From Firmicutes bacterium UBA1535 (GTDB taxonomy: Bacteria > Bacillota > Clostridia > Tissierellales > Sedimentibacteraceae), in the NCBI GenBank assembly GCA_002323775.1, contig DCPV01000239.1, forward strand, positions 41,414 to 56,086: 14,673 bases of DNA, in the 5' to 3' direction. Within the stretch, counting starts at the first letter, position 1. Every line of letters begins with the position of its first letter. Position numbers and translations under genes: made by a program. The notes below the pieces were generated by a model that saw only the letters and a list, made by a program, of their open reading frames with translations, ran no database searches and was not told where the DNA came from. Of the stretch, positions 13,089-14,673 are shown piece after piece.

Positions 13089-14381
13089 TTACATGATACT
13101 TTTTCTAACTAATTCAATGGAATTAATTGCTGCTCGCTCTCTAACTCCGTCTCTATTGCCTGTATAAACATTTTTTAAAACATTATATGTACCTTTATAG
13201 TAGACACAGGTATATACAAGTCCAACAGGTTTATCATCAGTTCCGCCGGAAGGTCCTGCTATACCGGTAGTGGCAACGCCTATATCTGCTCCTGTTACTT
13301 TACAAGCACCCTCTGCCATTTCCTTGACAACTTCTTCGCTAACTTCTGTAAATTCGTCTATAGTTTCCTTTTTAACACCAAGAGTTCTGATTTTGGCTTC
13401 ATTGGAATATGTTATAAAGCCTTCTTTAAATACCTTTGATATACCAGAGTAGCTTACAAGCTTTGAAGCTATAAGTCCACCCGTGCAAGATTCAGCAGTT
13501 GCTATAGTTAGATTACTTTCTACCAATTTCTTAAAAGTCATATCTTCAATTTTTTCGGTTTCCAAGACAAAAGCATTAGCACCAAATCTTCTTAAAAGCT
13601 CGTCAATAACGGGTTTGATAAGCTCGTCAGCTTTTTCTTTGCTTTCTGCCTTTGCAGTAACTCTAAACACCATTTTTCCATCTCCAGCATATGGAGCGAT
13701 AGTTGGATTAGTTTGATTGTCAATTAAATCCATAATCATGGTCTCTGCCATAGACTCACCAACATTCATAACAGCAACCTTGTATCCCACAACTACCTCA
13801 TGCGAATATTTAGATAAATAAGGGATAACCTGTTCATCCACAAGGGGCATCATCTCTCTTGGAGGTCCAGGTAAAAGAATACCTATTTTACCTTTGGAGT
13901 CAAGATTTCCTTTACAAGATTTTATATCATTTCCTTCAAAGGAATTTTGATTTATCAAAGTATCCACTATACAAGCATTTGCTGTGCCATTGTTATTAGT
14001 TAATATAATACTTCCCTTTGGAAAATATGTCTGTCTTAGATTGTTTTCAGGCATCTCTTTCCTAAATCTGCCATACGTCATTTTCAAATGAGCTAAGCTT
14101 TTCTCATCAAACTCCATAGGAAGATTAAAATATTCAGACAAAATCTCTTTTGTTATATCGTCTTTTGTAGGTCCAAGCCCACCTGTACATATGACAACAT
14201 CAGCCCTTGAAAATGCTAAATCAAAAGCGTCTTTCATTCGTTTTGGATTGTCACCGACAACAGAATGATAATGCACATCAACTCCTATTTTAGCTAAGCT
14301 CTTAGAAATATAAGCAGCGTTGCTATTTATAATATCACCGTGCAAAAGCTCAGTACCAATACATAAAATTTCACAATTCAT
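13089..14381 (-). CDS. cinA: CinA-family protein (nucleotide pyrophosphatase/amidohydrolase)
   Basis: A 430-residue two-domain CinA. The N-terminal MoCF/COG1058 domain (about 1-170) has the early CEILCIGTELLHGDIINSN, VICTGGLGPTKDD (63-75) and LLPGPPREM (169-177). The C-terminal PncC-type domain (about 275-430) has TAESCTGGLIASKL (295-308, with the catalytic Ser298), the FITYSNEAK segment (322-330) and TTGIAGPSGGTDDKPVG (371-387). The family salvages NAD by-products (ADP-ribose hydrolysis and NMN deamidation) and is tied to competence in some species. Residues 141-165 form a longer, Asn/Lys/Ser-rich loop between NGTANACIVD and GILLPGPP than I expect for the family. GGAGG lies 9 bases before the ATG. 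It is convergent with the kam operon, and no clear terminator separates it from the toxin gene downstream. Confidence 0.96.
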   Translation of the reverse strand: MNCEILCIGTELLHGDIINSNAAYISKSLAKIGVDVHYHSVVGDNPKRMKDAFDLAFSRADVVICTGGLGPTKDDITKEILSEYFNLPMEFDEKSLAHLKMTYGRFRKEMPENNLRQTYFPKGSIILTNNNGTANACIVDTLINQNSFEGNDIKSCKGNLDSKGKIGILLPGPPREMMPLVDEQVIPYLSKYSHEVVVGYKVAVMNVGESMAETMIMDLIDNQTNPTIAPYAGDGKMVFRVTAKAESKEKADELIKPVIDELLRRFGANAFVLETEKIEDMTFKKLVESNLTIATAESCTGGLIASKLVSYSGISKVFKEGFITYSNEAKIRTLGVKKETIDEFTEVSEEVVKEMAEGACKVTGADIGVATTGIAGPSGGTDDKPVGLVYTCVYYKGTYNVLKNVYTGNRDGVRERAAINSIELVRKSIM

Positions 14382-14455
14382 AAATCCTTACCTCCGTCAC
14401 ATAACCTCATATGAAGATTAAATTTAGTTTTTACAATTCAGTATAATATAAGTTA

Positions 14456-14483
14456 ATTATACAACCATTATTCATACTTGCAA
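14456..14483 (-). promoter_or_regulatory. Sigma-A promoter of cinA
   Basis: On the minus strand the -35 is TTGCAA (14478-14483) and the -10 is TATAAT (14456-14461), with a 16-base spacer. The predicted start near 14449 leaves a leader of about 68 nt before the cinA ATG. Confidence 0.6.
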
Positions 14484-14493
14484 GATTTTTTTG

Positions 14494-14522
14494 TTGTTTA
14501 TGCTTAAAATAAATGGTATAAT
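14494..14522 (+). promoter_or_regulatory. Distal promoter for the right-edge gene
   Basis: The -35 is TTGTTT (14494-14499) and the -10 is TATAAT (14517-14522), with a 17-base spacer and a TG-G extension before the -10. The 13-base TGGTATAATATAA (14514-14526) is repeated exactly 80 bases downstream. Confidence 0.6.
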
Positions 14523-14593
14523 ATAAAAATAGTTAAAAAGACTTTAAAACAGAAATAAGATAATAAAGAATAATATTTAAAAAGTTGAAAATT

Positions 14594-14602
14594 TGGTATA
14601 AT
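14594..14602 (+). promoter_or_regulatory. Proximal extended -10 promoter for the right-edge gene
   Basis: TGGTATAAT forms an extended -10 element with no good -35 at the usual distance. It lies within the second copy of TGGTATAATATAA (14594-14606). A start from here would be near 14609, so close to the ribosome-binding site (14614-14618) that the leader would be under 20 nt. Confidence 0.45.
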
Positions 14603-14625
14603 ATAAGTAAATTGGAGGTGTATAT

Positions 14626-14673
14626 ATGTTTTTTGCAAATATTAAATTAAGGCCAAATATATTAAAATACTTA
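14626..14673 (+). CDS. Start of an unidentified gene, cut by the right edge
   Basis: An ATG at 14626 stands 7 bases after GGAGG (14614-14618) and opens a frame with no stop up to the window end (16 codons, beginning MFFANIKLRPNILKYL). The ribosome-binding site and the two upstream promoter elements support a real start. Too little protein is visible to name a family. Confidence 0.7.
   Translation, partial: MFFANIKLRPNILKYL

Overview
The window is AT-rich, with strong AGGAGG-type ribosome-binding sites. Its centre is a lysine-fermentation operon of the kind found in amino-acid-fermenting anaerobes. KamA is very close to the well-known clostridial lysine 2,3-aminomutase. Together with the low GC, the sigma-54 control and a Hol-Tox-type small peptide, this points to an anaerobic Bacillota of class Clostridia, in or near the Peptostreptococcaceae/Tissierellia amino-acid fermenters. 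Genus cannot be fixed from the sequence alone.

Left part (1-2930). An unrecognised lipoprotein is cut by the left edge; its lipobox lies within the first 34 bases. It converges on a minus-strand pair, an AraC-family regulator with a GyrI-like ligand domain followed by a DUF3788 gene. One hairpin terminates both directions at 1446-1489.

Centre (2931-12658). A PAS / AAA+ / Fis sigma-54 activator gene and a small DUF1934 gene lie on the minus strand. Facing away from them is the six-gene plus-strand operon kdd-kamA-kamB-kamC-kamD-kamE. The operon has an almost perfect -24/-12 promoter at 5199-5214. Three copies of a palindrome TGCC-N8-GGCA lie upstream: one 53 bp before the promoter and two, 21 bp apart, in the leader of the activator gene. 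The simple reading is that the activator switches on lysine degradation through these sites and may control itself. The enzymes convert L-lysine to L-beta-lysine (KamA), then to 3,5-diaminohexanoate (KamDE, B12- and PLP-dependent), then to 5-amino-3-oxohexanoate (Kdd). KamB and KamC are NTPases likely to repair or reactivate the B12 mutase. The next pathway genes (kce, kal, CoA transferase) are not in this window.

Right part (12659-14673). The 430-base gap between kamE and the convergent cinA gene holds a compact type I toxin-antitoxin locus. It has a 37-residue Hol-Tox-like membrane peptide on the minus strand, with its ribosome-binding site in a GNRA hairpin, and a short RNA of about 80 nt from a sigma-A promoter on the plus strand. 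The two share one symmetric terminator. Their promoters and first transcribed bases are related to each other as an inverted repeat. Beyond it are cinA (minus) and, at the right edge, the first 16 codons of an unidentified plus-strand gene behind two TGGTATAATATAA promoter elements.
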